From Candidatus Poribacteria bacterium (GTDB lineage Bacteria; Poribacteria; WGA-4E; WGA-3G): a stretch of DNA of 50,068 nucleotides. Where the stretch lies: positions 1 to 50,068 of the forward strand of contig JAJEDN010000029.1 in the NCBI GenBank assembly GCA_022821495.1, in the 5' to 3' direction. Shown here piece after piece: positions 1-8,619 of this stretch. Within the stretch, counting starts at the first letter, position 1; the number at the start of each line of letters is the position of its first letter. The notes under the pieces were generated by a model. The model was not told where the DNA came from and did no database searches. It saw only the letters and a list, made by a program, of their open reading frames with translations. The position numbers and the translations under genes are program-made.

Positions 1-1
1 C

Positions 2-631
2 CCGCCCCAGTTCACAGAGGGTAATAGCACCACGCGCTCGGTCGCAGAGAACACCGCAGCCGGCACCAACATCGGCGAGGCTGTCACCGCTACAGATGCA
101 GACAATCATCCCCTCGCCTACAGTCTGAGTGGCACGGATGCGGATTCGTTTAGCATCGTTTCCACCTCCGGGCAGCTCCAAACCAAAGCAGCACTCGACT
201 ATGAAACGCAGGATACCTATACCGTAACAGTGACTGCTTATGACGGCAATAACGGTGGTGACAGAATCACCGTCACGATCACTGTCACGGATGCCGTTGG
301 TGCTGCACCGTCTGTTGAAACATCCCCTATAATTCCTGATAAGACCGCCCTCTTGACCAACTTCCCCAACCCCTTCAACCCGGAGACGTGGATACCGTAT
401 CAGCTCGCCAAACATGCCGAAGTTACGCTAACCATCTACGATATCCGGGGACGTGTCGTGCGGGAACTGAAGTTAGGGCATCAACCCGCCGATATCTATC
501 ACAATCGCAGCCGTGCGATCCATTGGGACGGCAGAAACGCCTTCGGTGAAAAGGTCGCAACAGGCATCTATTTTTACACCCTCAAAGCCGGCGATTACAC
601 CGCAACCCGCAAGCTGTTGATACGGAAATAG
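2..631 (+). CDS. Cadherin-repeat surface protein with T9SS-type C-terminal sorting domain (5' truncated)
   Basis: The reading frame is open from the window edge, so only the last ~209 residues are seen. The first ~95 residues form one cadherin-like repeat, with the hallmarks ENTAAGT, ATDAD, YSLSG, LDYET and the terminal strand YTVTVTAYDG. A linker is followed by ~90 residues of the Type IX secretion C-terminal domain: FPNPFNPETWIPYQL, then a beta-rich FlgD-Ig-like fold (VTLTIYDIRGRVVREL, HWDGRNAFGEKVATGIYFY) and a basic tail (TATRKLLIRK). By analogy with Bacteroidetes T9SS cargo, the protein would cross the outer membrane and the tail would be cleaved. The NPETWIPYQL form is what I associate with Poribacteria. 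The PorV/PorQ-like gene at 46472 fits this route. Ligand and full length are unknown. Confidence 0.85.
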   Translation, partial: PPQFTEGNSTTRSVAENTAAGTNIGEAVTATDADNHPLAYSLSGTDADSFSIVSTSGQLQTKAALDYETQDTYTVTVTAYDGNNGGDRITVTITVTDAVGAAPSVETSPIIPDKTALLTNFPNPFNPETWIPYQLAKHAEVTLTIYDIRGRVVRELKLGHQPADIYHNRSRAIHWDGRNAFGEKVATGIYFYTLKAGDYTATRKLLIRK

Positions 632-633
632 GT

Positions 634-670
634 GTCAGTTATCAGTTACCAGTTACCAGTTACCAGTTAA
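634..670. repeat. Short tandem CAGTTACCAGTTA repeat
   Basis: Just after the stop codon come consecutive copies of a 7-base unit (AGTTATC/AGTTACC). The same family recurs, in either orientation and slightly diverged, near 2862-2945, 7322-7357, 17692-17714, 32637-32656 and 43217-43227, always between genes. It looks like a dispersed low-complexity intergenic repeat rather than a terminator. Confidence 0.6.
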
Positions 671-726
671 GAGGGAAACTTATCCGTTACGTTTCCCTCT
701 TAACCAAAATGAAGATCAATTTATTG

Positions 727-760
727 CAGGCGGGGATTTTATCCCCGCCGCATTTTTGTA
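727..760. repeat. GC-rich hairpin (GGCGGGG stem), REP-like or terminator
   Basis: A perfect 7-bp stem GGCGGGG/CCCCGCC (729-735, 743-749) encloses an ATTTTAT loop and is followed by CATTTTTGT. It could terminate the upstream gene. A near-identical hairpin with a 10-bp stem at 43380-43406 lies in a leader rather than at a gene end, which suggests a dispersed palindromic repeat. Confidence 0.55.
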
Positions 761-797
761 CCGTCCTTCTAAATTATACTAAAGTTTGGACAATTTT

Positions 798-872
798 TAG
801 ACATAGCACTCCGCTGGAGTGCAGGATTGTTATGCTTCACCGCTATAGACATGTTGCTCCGCTGGAGCAAAG
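798..872. repeat. Two tandem hairpins with CTCCGCTGGAG core
   Basis: Two copies of a unit starting TAGACAT, spaced 48 bp, each carry a 7-bp perfect stem around the loop GCT: GCACTCC/GGAGTGC at 806-822 and TTGCTCC/GGAGCAA at 854-870. The stems differ by compensating changes, so structure is kept while sequence varies. Function is unknown; a palindromic intergenic repeat is the likeliest class. Confidence 0.6.
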
Positions 873-911
873 ACCACAACTTCCTTCGCAGATATAGACA
901 CAAAAATTTTG

Positions 912-940
912 TTGCCAACAGACGGAAATTGACGTAAAAT
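912..940 (+). promoter_or_regulatory. Sigma-70-like promoter for the 964 gene
   Basis: -35 TTGCCA (912-917), 17-bp spacer, -10 TAAAAT (935-940). The expected start near 947 leaves a leader of only ~17 bases before the GTG codon. Confidence 0.5.
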
Positions 941-963
941 ATAGCAGTTTTTCTCGAAAGAAG

Positions 964-2850
964 GTGAACACCGTTCCGACGCAAGATCTCAAAATTCGAC
1001 CATTCACTATACTCCTCGTCTGCATCTTAGTGCCTGCCAACTGTTGGTGGGTGTCCGTCTCGATTATGCGTGGCGGCGGGAGTCCGACGCAGGTCTCGCT
1101 CTTCTACAATGCCGTTATCACCATTCTCATCTTATTAGGCATCGGGTTGCTCTTACGTCGGTTGCATCGCGCCCTCATCCTCAACCATGCGGAATTGCTT
1201 GTCATCTACACCTGCATCTCAGTCGGTGCGGGACTCGCTGGGGTCGATAGGTTTCTCGTCCTGATGCCACTGATTGGGCATGCCCACTGGTTTGCGACGC
1301 CTGAAAACGATTGGGCGAACCTGTTTCACTTGCACATCCCACAATGGTTAGCTATCAGCGAGAAACGCGTGCTTGACGGATACTACAGCGGTTTTTCAAG
1401 CATGTATGAACCGCGCTACTTAACCGCTTGGTTACCCGTAATCGCTTGGTGGACACTCTTTATTGTGGCGATCCATCTCGTGATGCTCTGCCTGAGTCTG
1501 CTCTTTCGGCGGCAGTGGGTTGAATCGGAACGGCTCAGTTATCCGATTATCCAGTTGCCGTTTGAGATGACGACCCGGCGTCGGCGATTTTTCCGATCAC
1601 CGTGGATGTGGCTCGGACTTTCGATCGGTGTTGTCATTGACATCATCAACGGGTTAAACTTCCTGTTTCCTGCTGTTCCAAGTCTCGGCGGAAAGTTATA
1701 TGACCTACGGCAAATTTTTACAGAGCGTCCGTGGAGTGGGATCGGTTGGAGTCCGATCGGTGTCTTCCCTTTCGGTGTCGGGCTTTCGTTCTTCATACCG
1801 TTAGATCTCTCCTTCTCGTGTTGGGCGTTCTGGTTGATATGGCGAGCGGAACGGTTGTTAGGTGTCATCGCGGGGTGGCGCGGGCTGCCGCGTTTCCCTT
1901 ATGAAGCAGAGCAGTCGCACGGTGCATACTTGGGGCTATGTGTTGTCGCTGTCTGGATGAGCAGACGCTATCTGAAAGGCGTTGTACGCCAACTCATATC
2001 TCCGAAGATAGACGAACCGGTTTCATATCGACTCATCGTCATCGGATTGTTCGGCGGCGCAGCGTTCATCGTCGGATTCTGCCTCAAGATGGGGATGAGT
2101 TTTTGGGTGATCATCGTCTATTTTGTCATCTGGTATGCGATAGCGATCGCTATTACGCGCTTGCGTGCGGAACTCGGCTCCCCAGTACACGACCTCCATT
2201 TTATCGGTCCAGATGAGATGCTGCCGCGGCTGTTAGGTATCCGACGATTAGGGGCGACGAACTTGACAGGGTTCGCCTACCTCTACTGTCTGAATCGCGC
2301 GCATCGCTCACACGCCATGCCACACCAACTTGAAGGTTTCAAATTGGCTGAGGGTGCGAATATCCCGATCCGACGGTTTGCGTTCATTATGATGTTGGCT
2401 TCTGCATTAGGCGCGCTTGGATCGTTTTGGGCATATCTGCACATGTACCACACAGAAGGCGGTGTCGCTGGATTCGGACGTGAATCTTTCAACCGGTTAG
2501 AGACCTGGTTAACCTACGCTGCGCCGCCAGACGTGCCAGCGATTGGTTTTGCATCGTTCGGATTCGGAATAACGCTACTCCTCGCCGCAATGCGCATGCG
2601 CTTCCTCTGGTGGAATTTACACCCTGTCGGTTATGCGATCTCCGGGAGTTGGGCGATTAACCCGATGATCGGTTCAATCTTTGTCGGATGGTTGCTGAAG
2701 TGGCTCGTCTTGAAATACGGCGGTATCCACCTGCATCGGAAGGCTGTCCCGTTTTTCCTCGGCATTGTGCTCGGTGAGTTCGTGATCGGTGCGTTCTGGA
2801 GTCTTTTGTCTATTGCACTCGACCAACCGATGTACCGTTTCCTCTTTTAA
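964..2850 (+). CDS. Large polytopic membrane protein, DUF6784/DUF6785-like
   Basis: 628 residues with about 14 hydrophobic segments along the whole length. It shares long aligned blocks with the product at 8620: FATPEN-W--LFH-H-P-W near residue 110, QWVE-ER---P--QLP-EM near 190, and a C-terminal block WW-LHP-G...GS-F-GW-LK...K-GG followed by LG-VLGE--IG. This marks the two as paralogues of one family, which I match to the DUF6784/DUF6785 membrane proteins. Topology recalls oligopeptide-transporter-like carriers, but that is speculative and no substrate can be named. The GTG start is chosen because the frame is closed at 895 and no ATG precedes the first membrane segment; GAAAGAAGG abuts it with almost no spacing, which is unusual. 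Confidence 0.75.
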   Translation: MNTVPTQDLKIRPFTILLVCILVPANCWWVSVSIMRGGGSPTQVSLFYNAVITILILLGIGLLLRRLHRALILNHAELLVIYTCISVGAGLAGVDRFLVLMPLIGHAHWFATPENDWANLFHLHIPQWLAISEKRVLDGYYSGFSSMYEPRYLTAWLPVIAWWTLFIVAIHLVMLCLSLLFRRQWVESERLSYPIIQLPFEMTTRRRRFFRSPWMWLGLSIGVVIDIINGLNFLFPAVPSLGGKLYDLRQIFTERPWSGIGWSPIGVFPFGVGLSFFIPLDLSFSCWAFWLIWRAERLLGVIAGWRGLPRFPYEAEQSHGAYLGLCVVAVWMSRRYLKGVVRQLISPKIDEPVSYRLIVIGLFGGAAFIVGFCLKMGMSFWVIIVYFVIWYAIAIAITRLRAELGSPVHDLHFIGPDEMLPRLLGIRRLGATNLTGFAYLYCLNRAHRSHAMPHQLEGFKLAEGANIPIRRFAFIMMLASALGALGSFWAYLHMYHTEGGVAGFGRESFNRLETWLTYAAPPDVPAIGFASFGFGITLLLAAMRMRFLWWNLHPVGYAISGSWAINPMIGSIFVGWLLKWLVLKYGGIHLHRKAVPFFLGIVLGEFVIGAFWSLLSIALDQPMYRFLF

Positions 2851-2970
2851 TTCGCATTCAGCCGTCAGTTAAGAGTTTTCCCTAAAACAGACCTCTGATT
2901 CAGCAGAGCATGTCTTAACCGAGTACTGAGAACTGACAACTGTGTACCACTGGTAAATATGTAAAAGGCG

Positions 2971-2998
2971 TTGTTATTTTTTCTCTTTGTGGTATAAT
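2971..2998 (+). promoter_or_regulatory. Promoter for nth
   Basis: -35 TTGTTA (2971-2976), 16-bp spacer, exact -10 TATAAT (2993-2998). The start would fall ~24 bases before the GTG of the endonuclease III gene. Confidence 0.6.
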
Positions 2999-3028
2999 AT
3001 TTAAAACACAACAATCGGAAGAAAATAA

Positions 3029-3697
3029 GTGGAACTGAAACAAAAAGCGGTACTCATCTCAGAAACATTAGAGGATTTACTCGGCGTGCCGACTCGCGAC
3101 GGCGCAGAAGATGTGTTGGAATGTCTCATCTTAACGATCCTGTCACAGAACACGACAGACGTTAATCGTGATAAGGGATACGCGAAACTCGTAGAAAAGT
3201 TTCCGACGTGGGAAGATGTGTTGCAGGCGGATGTCAAAGCGATAGAAGCGGCAATAAAAATTGCGGGATTGGGAAACCAGAAAAGCCACACCATCAAAAA
3301 CTTTCTCACATGGTTGAAAACCGAATACGCTGAACTCTCTTTAGAGTTTATCCATGACATGGAAACAGAGGCAGCATTGGAACTCCTGTGTCAACACAAA
3401 GGTATTGGGATCAAAACAGCCTCCGTTACGCTCTCGTTCGCCTGTGGCAGAGAGGTGTTTCCCGTCGATACACACATCCTTCGGATTTCTAAACGCCTCG
3501 GACTGATTCCACCGAATTGTAGTGCGGAGAAAGCACACCAAGCATTACCGCCGATCATACCAGCAGGGAAGGCGTATCCTTTCCACATGAATTTAATCTA
3601 TTTTGGTAGACGCATCTGTAATGCCCGAAAACCTTTATGCGAACGATGTCCATTGACAGAACAGTGTCTCTACTTCAGGGATAACGTGCAGGCTTAA
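3029..3697 (+). CDS. nth: Endonuclease III (DNA glycosylase/AP lyase)
   Basis: 222 residues, the normal size for Nth. It removes oxidised pyrimidines and cleaves the abasic strand in base excision repair. The helix-hairpin-helix reads HKGIGIKTAS with the Schiff-base lysine at K129. The catalytic aspartate is D147 in FPVDTHI. The C-terminal [4Fe-4S] loop is complete: C197-x6-C204-x2-C207-x5-C213. The early core motif LSQNTTDVNRDKGY replaces the usual LSAQTTD. Translation starts at GTG, with GGAAG about eight bases upstream, and the gene has its own promoter, so it is probably a single-gene unit or leads into the following membrane protein. Confidence 0.93.
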   Translation: MELKQKAVLISETLEDLLGVPTRDGAEDVLECLILTILSQNTTDVNRDKGYAKLVEKFPTWEDVLQADVKAIEAAIKIAGLGNQKSHTIKNFLTWLKTEYAELSLEFIHDMETEAALELLCQHKGIGIKTASVTLSFACGREVFPVDTHILRISKRLGLIPPNCSAEKAHQALPPIIPAGKAYPFHMNLIYFGRRICNARKPLCERCPLTEQCLYFRDNVQA

Positions 3698-3726
3698 GCG
3701 CTGCGTCTGTGTATCGGAGGGAGAAT

Positions 3727-5820
3727 ATGTTTGACTGGAAAAATCTATCATGGAAGCATCTGTTCGTAGTCCTGTTGGTATTACACCTGCTCCCGCTATG
3801 GATTTTTGCCTATTTCCCGTCTCAAGACGGCGTCAGTCACGTCTACAATGCCAAGGTCTTGAAGGAGTATGCCCAACACGAAAACTATAAGATGCGGGAT
3901 GCTTGGCAGCTGAATATCACAATCTTCCCGAACTGGTTGTCTCATATCATACTGACAGCACTTCTCTATGTATTTTCACCCGTCGTTGCCGAGAAGGTTT
4001 TTCTCTCAATCGCGATAGGCATGATACCCATCGCCTTTTTTTATTTTCTCAACGCTGTCCACAAAGACCAAGAAGGGAAATTTGTGTATGCTTGGCTCGG
4101 TTTCCCATTCGCCTATAACTACCTGCTCTACATGGGATTTTATAATTTCACGCTGAGTATCTCGTTCTTCTTCTTCAGTTTCGGTCTCTGGTGGAAACAT
4201 AAAGACGATATGCAGGTCCGACACCTCACTTGGCTCTATGTGCTGCTACTGCTGACGTACCTGTCGCATATCGCCTCTTATGGGCTTATTGTTTTAGGGA
4301 TTTCCATCGCGGGCGGATGTATATGGGGTGGTAAAGCATTAGCGGCGGCGTGGCGTGAACGACATGCCGAATGGTTCCGAGAGTTCGTAATGCGTCTCAA
4401 ACCACTTTTCGGGTTCTTTCTCTATATGGTGCCGGTCTATTTTGTGCTCATGGAGTATTACCTACAGAGCCTTAAACAGCATCAAGAGGGTACCCACCGC
4501 GGCATGAAGTGGATTTGGGATTACTTTCTGGGCGTTAAATCAATCGTCTATTTCACGGACTGGCATATTCCCGTTAATTATTTTCTCCTCTGCGTGTTAG
4601 GTATCGGGATTGTTATCACTCTCTGTTATCGCGTTCACCGCAAGGCATGGATAAAACAGACCGACGTTTTTCTGTTAATTGCATTCGTGTTCACCTATAT
4701 GTTCATCAGAGCACCGTGGGGCTACGGGCCGGGGGGTTGGATTAACGATAGAATCCATATCTATATTCTGTTGATGTTAGCACCTTGGTTAATCCCGGAC
4801 ATGGGCAAAGTTGCTCGTGGTGTAGTCGCGGCGTGTCTCATCATTTTCAGTCTGCTCCACTTCGGAAGAACCGCTTACGATCACGGTCGCATTTCGCCTG
4901 AGATTGCCGAACTTGTTTCTGGTGCGCATCTGATAGAGCCGCATACGTCGTTTAGACATCGCAGCCCAGATTGGCATAAATCGGATGCCTTGGGGAGAGT
5001 TGAATACGTCACACCGTTTGTACACTCCGTCGCTTTTTATGGCGTATACGCCGATGATGTGGCGCATCTCCTGAACTATGAAGCCAACTATAACTATTTC
5101 CCAGTAAACCGCAATAACTATAAGAGCGTGGACTTAAATTACATCAAAGATGATTACATAGTCGCTTGGTTCTACCCGGCATCTGAGAAATTCGCGGACC
5201 TTACGCCGAATTATGACATCATTCATGAAACGAAAAACCTTAAATTATTTAAAAGAAAACGCGCCCTGGAACCGATGCTTGAACTCTGGGATCAAACGGA
5301 ATCGGGGAACCTTATTATCCGTTTTGATATGCAACCCAATAACGGTGAAACAGCACCTAACCATCACGCTATCGGACCGAAGACGATGTACGAGAGTGGT
5401 AAATTCGGGTGGGATACCGAATGGAATCCGACGGACTCGCGAAGCGATGCTCGGAGAATATCACCCCGTCAAGCCTCGCAAGGACCAAAGGGAGCTGGTC
5501 CCCTGGAAAGAGATATTGTCTGGGGTACGGAAGACGCTGCCTTCAAACTCGATTTACCTAACGGAAAATATCGTATAACTAACGTTTTCCAAGCCGCAGA
5601 AGGTGCGACCCATGAAGTCAACCTGCTAGCGAACGGAAAACCTATTGTCCAGAAACTCACTGTCCCTGCTGGAAACAAAAAAGTTGAAGCAATTGACACA
5701 GTTGAGGTAACAAACGGTTATCTTATCCAAGTAATTTTTACACCGAAACTGAGAATCAGGACCAGTGATAAACATAACCATTGGATATGGAACGGCTTTA
5801 CAGTCGAACAGATTTTTTAA
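3727..5820 (+). CDS. Polytopic membrane protein, GT-C glycosyltransferase-like, with C-terminal soluble domain
   Basis: About 697 residues. The ATG at 3727 is preferred over an upstream GTG at 3709 because a strong GGAGG (3716-3721) overlaps the latter and is well spaced for the former. About ten membrane spans fill residues 10-410. The first periplasmic loop holds an acidic motif, PSQDGVSHVYNAKVL, placed where GT-C enzymes carry their catalytic Asp. The last ~280 residues are soluble and end in a beta-rich segment (NGKYRITNVFQAAEG ... TVEVTNGYLIQVIFT) resembling malectin or galactose-binding modules. A lipid-linked-sugar transferase is a plausible reading, but no signature settles it. It follows nth by about 30 bp. 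Confidence 0.55.
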   Translation: MFDWKNLSWKHLFVVLLVLHLLPLWIFAYFPSQDGVSHVYNAKVLKEYAQHENYKMRDAWQLNITIFPNWLSHIILTALLYVFSPVVAEKVFLSIAIGMIPIAFFYFLNAVHKDQEGKFVYAWLGFPFAYNYLLYMGFYNFTLSISFFFFSFGLWWKHKDDMQVRHLTWLYVLLLLTYLSHIASYGLIVLGISIAGGCIWGGKALAAAWRERHAEWFREFVMRLKPLFGFFLYMVPVYFVLMEYYLQSLKQHQEGTHRGMKWIWDYFLGVKSIVYFTDWHIPVNYFLLCVLGIGIVITLCYRVHRKAWIKQTDVFLLIAFVFTYMFIRAPWGYGPGGWINDRIHIYILLMLAPWLIPDMGKVARGVVAACLIIFSLLHFGRTAYDHGRISPEIAELVSGAHLIEPHTSFRHRSPDWHKSDALGRVEYVTPFVHSVAFYGVYADDVAHLLNYEANYNYFPVNRNNYKSVDLNYIKDDYIVAWFYPASEKFADLTPNYDIIHETKNLKLFKRKRALEPMLELWDQTESGNLIIRFDMQPNNGETAPNHHAIGPKTMYESGKFGWDTEWNPTDSRSDARRISPRQASQGPKGAGPLERDIVWGTEDAAFKLDLPNGKYRITNVFQAAEGATHEVNLLANGKPIVQKLTVPAGNKKVEAIDTVEVTNGYLIQVIFTPKLRIRTSDKHNHWIWNGFTVEQIF

Positions 5821-5836
5821 ACTATTCAAGGTTGCT

Positions 5837-5861
5837 CGGTTTTGTCCGTTGTCCAAAACCG
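5837..5861. terminator. Hairpin after the GT-C-like gene
   Basis: An 8-bp inverted repeat CGGTTTTG/CAAAACCG with a 9-base loop lies just past the stop codon. It lacks a clear T tract, so termination is only a possibility. Confidence 0.35.
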
Positions 5862-5870
5862 GATCCGTGA

Positions 5871-5916
5871 TTAAGAGCAAGTTTTTGTGGCATTAAACAA
5901 CGAACTGTGCTCTTAA
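5871..5916. other. 9-bp inverted repeat in the sat leader
   Basis: TTAAGAGCA (5871-5879) and TGCTCTTAA (5908-5916) are perfectly complementary and sit ~70 bp before the ATP sulfurylase gene. It could be a leader stem or an operator. It does not match a riboswitch consensus I know. Confidence 0.4.
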
Positions 5917-5987
5917 CAAAACTTTACAATTAGGAGACCTTCCATTTTCGACAGCGGAGAAAAATGCGTAAGGAGACATGATAAAAA

Positions 5988-7184
5988 ATGATTAAACCAC
6001 ATGGAGCCGAAACCTTACAACCGCTTTACGTTTCGGATGATGCGCGACGCGCCGAATTGACGAAAACGGCAGAACAACTGCCGTCCGTACTGATTTCTTC
6101 GGGTGCCGCTGCATCAGCCGTTATGCTCGCGTCGGGTTACTTTACGCCGCTCACGGGTTATATGAACATCGCTGAAGCGACGGGTGTCGCCGCAGATATG
6201 AAACTGCCGAACGGACTCTTCTGGCCCGTCCCCGTGATGAACATCGTTCCCGACGAACAACTCACGGATGCTGTAAAAAACGCCGACAGCATCGCGCTAC
6301 GCGATCCGAACGTTGACGGCAATCCGCCGATCGCAATCATGAAGGTTTCGGCAATTGAGACGCTCTCAACAGAACAGAAACAACTTCTCATTGAAAAGAC
6401 CTTTGGCACGACTGATCCTGAGCATCCGGGTGTCCCGGCTTTTGCCGATGTCGGAGACAACGTGCTTTCAGGTCCGATCGAGGTACTGAACTACTCCTAT
6501 TTCCGAGAAGATTTCCCGGACACCTTCCGTACAGCCGTCGAGATTCGCGAAGACATTGCAGCGCGTGGATGGGATACAGTGGTCGCTTTCCAGACACGGA
6601 ATCCGATGCACCGTGCCCATGAGGGACTCTGCAAAATCGCACAAGAGGCAGTCGATGCCGATGGTATTCTAATTCATATGCTTCTCGGTAAGCTGAAGCC
6701 CGGGGACATTCCCGCTGATGTTCGTGATGCTTGCATCCGTACGATGGTGGAACACTATTTCCCCGAAAATACCGTCTCTATCACCGGTTACGGGTTCGAT
6801 ATGCTCTATGCTGGACCGAGAGAGGCACTCCTCCACGCTGTCTTCCGTCAGAATTGCGGTGCATCGCACTTCATCGTCGGACGCGACCACGCAGGGGCAG
6901 GCGGCTACTACGGCGACTTCGATGCACAGGAGATTTTCGACACAATCCCTGAAGACGCACTCGAAATCGGTATCTTCCGTGGTAATTTCACCGTATGGAG
7001 CAAAAAGCGCAATGCAATCATCATGATGGGTGACCACCCGCACGATGAAGACGACTACTTCAGCATCTCTGGGACAAAAATGCGTGAGATGCTCGCTGCT
7101 GGCGAACCACTCCCACCAGAAATTTCACGCCCCGAGGTCGCCAAGATTTTGACGGAATACTATCAGACTGAGGCAAACGCGTAA
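5988..7184 (+). CDS. sat: Sulfate adenylyltransferase (ATP sulfurylase)
   Basis: 398 residues of the homo-oligomeric ATP sulfurylase family, which converts ATP and sulfate to adenosine 5'-phosphosulfate and pyrophosphate. The N-terminus IKPHGAETL is typical. The nucleotide-binding signature QTRNPMHRAHE is at 202-212, and GRDHAGAGGYYG at 298-309 is the second active-site block. FRGNFTVWSKK and SGTKMREML follow as usual. AAGGAG lies 12 bases before the ATG, and a five-codon ATG frame (5978-5995) overlaps the start. No APS kinase or reductase gene is nearby, so the assimilatory or dissimilatory direction cannot be read here. Confidence 0.95.
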   Translation: MIKPHGAETLQPLYVSDDARRAELTKTAEQLPSVLISSGAAASAVMLASGYFTPLTGYMNIAEATGVAADMKLPNGLFWPVPVMNIVPDEQLTDAVKNADSIALRDPNVDGNPPIAIMKVSAIETLSTEQKQLLIEKTFGTTDPEHPGVPAFADVGDNVLSGPIEVLNYSYFREDFPDTFRTAVEIREDIAARGWDTVVAFQTRNPMHRAHEGLCKIAQEAVDADGILIHMLLGKLKPGDIPADVRDACIRTMVEHYFPENTVSITGYGFDMLYAGPREALLHAVFRQNCGASHFIVGRDHAGAGGYYGDFDAQEIFDTIPEDALEIGIFRGNFTVWSKKRNAIIMMGDHPHDEDDYFSISGTKMREMLAAGEPLPPEISRPEVAKILTEYYQTEANA

Positions 7185-7321
7185 GTAACGCATCCAAAAG
7201 TGGGATTGTTAAAGGCAACTTGTAATGAAATCGTGGCTGTCCAATGCTGTGAGATAGTTGAAAAAGAGTCTTTAGTTGTCAACTATCATTTACAATAGGT
7301 GTTTGGTTAAACAGATCCATT

Positions 7322-7357
7322 CTTTAACTAACAACTGAGAACCAACAACTGAGAACT
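7322..7357. repeat. Direct repeat CAACTGAGAAC
   Basis: Two copies of CAACTGAGAAC/T lie in tandem directly before the dehydrogenase gene. They are the reverse-orientation form of the AGTTATC repeat family seen elsewhere in the window. Confidence 0.5.
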
Positions 7358-7363
7358 ACTATA

Positions 7364-8611
7364 GTGGAAGCCATTCAGTATCACAAAAGCATCCCACGTT
7401 ATCTCGCAATGCGCTACTTTGGCAAACGGTGGCGGGGTCTCTACACGTCGCCGTTTTCCTGTGTGCATCTCGTTGACATCCCGGAGCCAGAGCTGCCAAC
7501 TCCCGAATGGGTCAAGGTCAAGACTCGGCTCAGCGGGATCTGTGGCTCCGATTTGGCGACGATCACTGCCAAGGGCAGCCCCTATTTCTCGCCGTTCACG
7601 TCAACGCCTTTTGTGTTAGGCCATGAGATTGTCGGTGAAATTGCTGAGATCGGTGATGCAGTGGAAGGTTTTCCTGTCGGTGCGCGGGTAGTGATTGAAC
7701 CGGCGCTTTCGTGTAAGGTGAGGGGCATCTCGCCGCCGTGCTATCAATGCCAAAACCAACACTTCGCTAACTGCGAAAATATCACAAGAGGCGACATCTC
7801 CGAAGGCGTTCAGACGGGTTATTGTCGGGATACAGGCGGCGGCTGGAGTCGATATGTGCTGGCGCATCAATCACAACTCCATCTTGTCCCTGATGCTGTT
7901 TCGGACGAAATTGCCGTGCTGCTCGAACCGCTCGCCTGCGCGATACACGGCGTTTTGAAGGCAAGCTATGACGCAGCAGACAATATTTGTGTCATCGGCG
8001 GCGGCACCATCGGACTCCTTACTGTCGCAGCACTTCGGATGCTCGGCTATCAAAACAGGATCCTTACCTTCGCCAAGTATCCACACCAACAGCAACTGGC
8101 ACTTGACCTCGGTGCCAACGAGGTGATATTGCCGAATAGCAGTCGGTATACAGTATTCTGTGAACTCACAGGTTCAGAATCGTATCAACCGGAGTTGGGA
8201 CAACAGGTATTAATCGGGGGTGTCGATATTACCTTCGACTGCATCGGTTCGAGTGTCACAATAGATGATGCACTCCGTTTCACACAAGCGAACGGCGAAG
8301 TCATTTTGCTCGGTATGCCAGCGATCCCGAAAAATATAGACTGGGTCTCGGTTTGGTATAAGCAGCTGAGAATAGAAGGTGCCTATACCTACGGACTGGA
8401 AACACACAACGATGAACAGATCCATACTTTTGCACTCGGCATGCGGCTCCTCGAAAAAACGGGAGCACAGTTGCGTCCATTGGTAATCAGACGGTTTCCG
8501 CTGCGGGCCTACAAACAAGCCATACAGACTGCCCTGAACACCGGGAAAACCACTACGGTGAAAACCGTGTTTGACTTACGGACCGATTCTGCTGGCTACA
8601 CAATCACCTAA
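7364..8611 (+). CDS. Zinc-dependent medium-chain dehydrogenase (threonine/sorbitol dehydrogenase-like)
   Basis: 415 residues of the MDR superfamily. Catalytic zinc ligands appear as C60-G-S-D and G-H87-E88. The structural-zinc lobe has four cysteines at 117, 126, 129 and 137, with a longer first gap (x8) than the standard C-x2-C-x2-C-x7-C. A Rossmann motif VIGGGTIG at 210-217 binds NAD(P). A VDITFDCIGSS block and EGAYTYG near 345 are typical of the family. Substrate is unknown. The GTG start lacks a good ribosome site; ATG at 7409 is possible but would remove residues 1-15. It ends 8 bp before the second DUF6785-like gene, so the two are probably co-transcribed. Confidence 0.8.
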   Translation: MEAIQYHKSIPRYLAMRYFGKRWRGLYTSPFSCVHLVDIPEPELPTPEWVKVKTRLSGICGSDLATITAKGSPYFSPFTSTPFVLGHEIVGEIAEIGDAVEGFPVGARVVIEPALSCKVRGISPPCYQCQNQHFANCENITRGDISEGVQTGYCRDTGGGWSRYVLAHQSQLHLVPDAVSDEIAVLLEPLACAIHGVLKASYDAADNICVIGGGTIGLLTVAALRMLGYQNRILTFAKYPHQQQLALDLGANEVILPNSSRYTVFCELTGSESYQPELGQQVLIGGVDITFDCIGSSVTIDDALRFTQANGEVILLGMPAIPKNIDWVSVWYKQLRIEGAYTYGLETHNDEQIHTFALGMRLLEKTGAQLRPLVIRRFPLRAYKQAIQTALNTGKTTTVKTVFDLRTDSAGYTIT

Positions 8612-8619
8612 TATATTCC

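Noticed and set aside
5830..5990. SAM or other sulfur riboswitch before sat
   Set aside because: The inverted repeats do not form the kink-turn or core sequences of known SAM classes.
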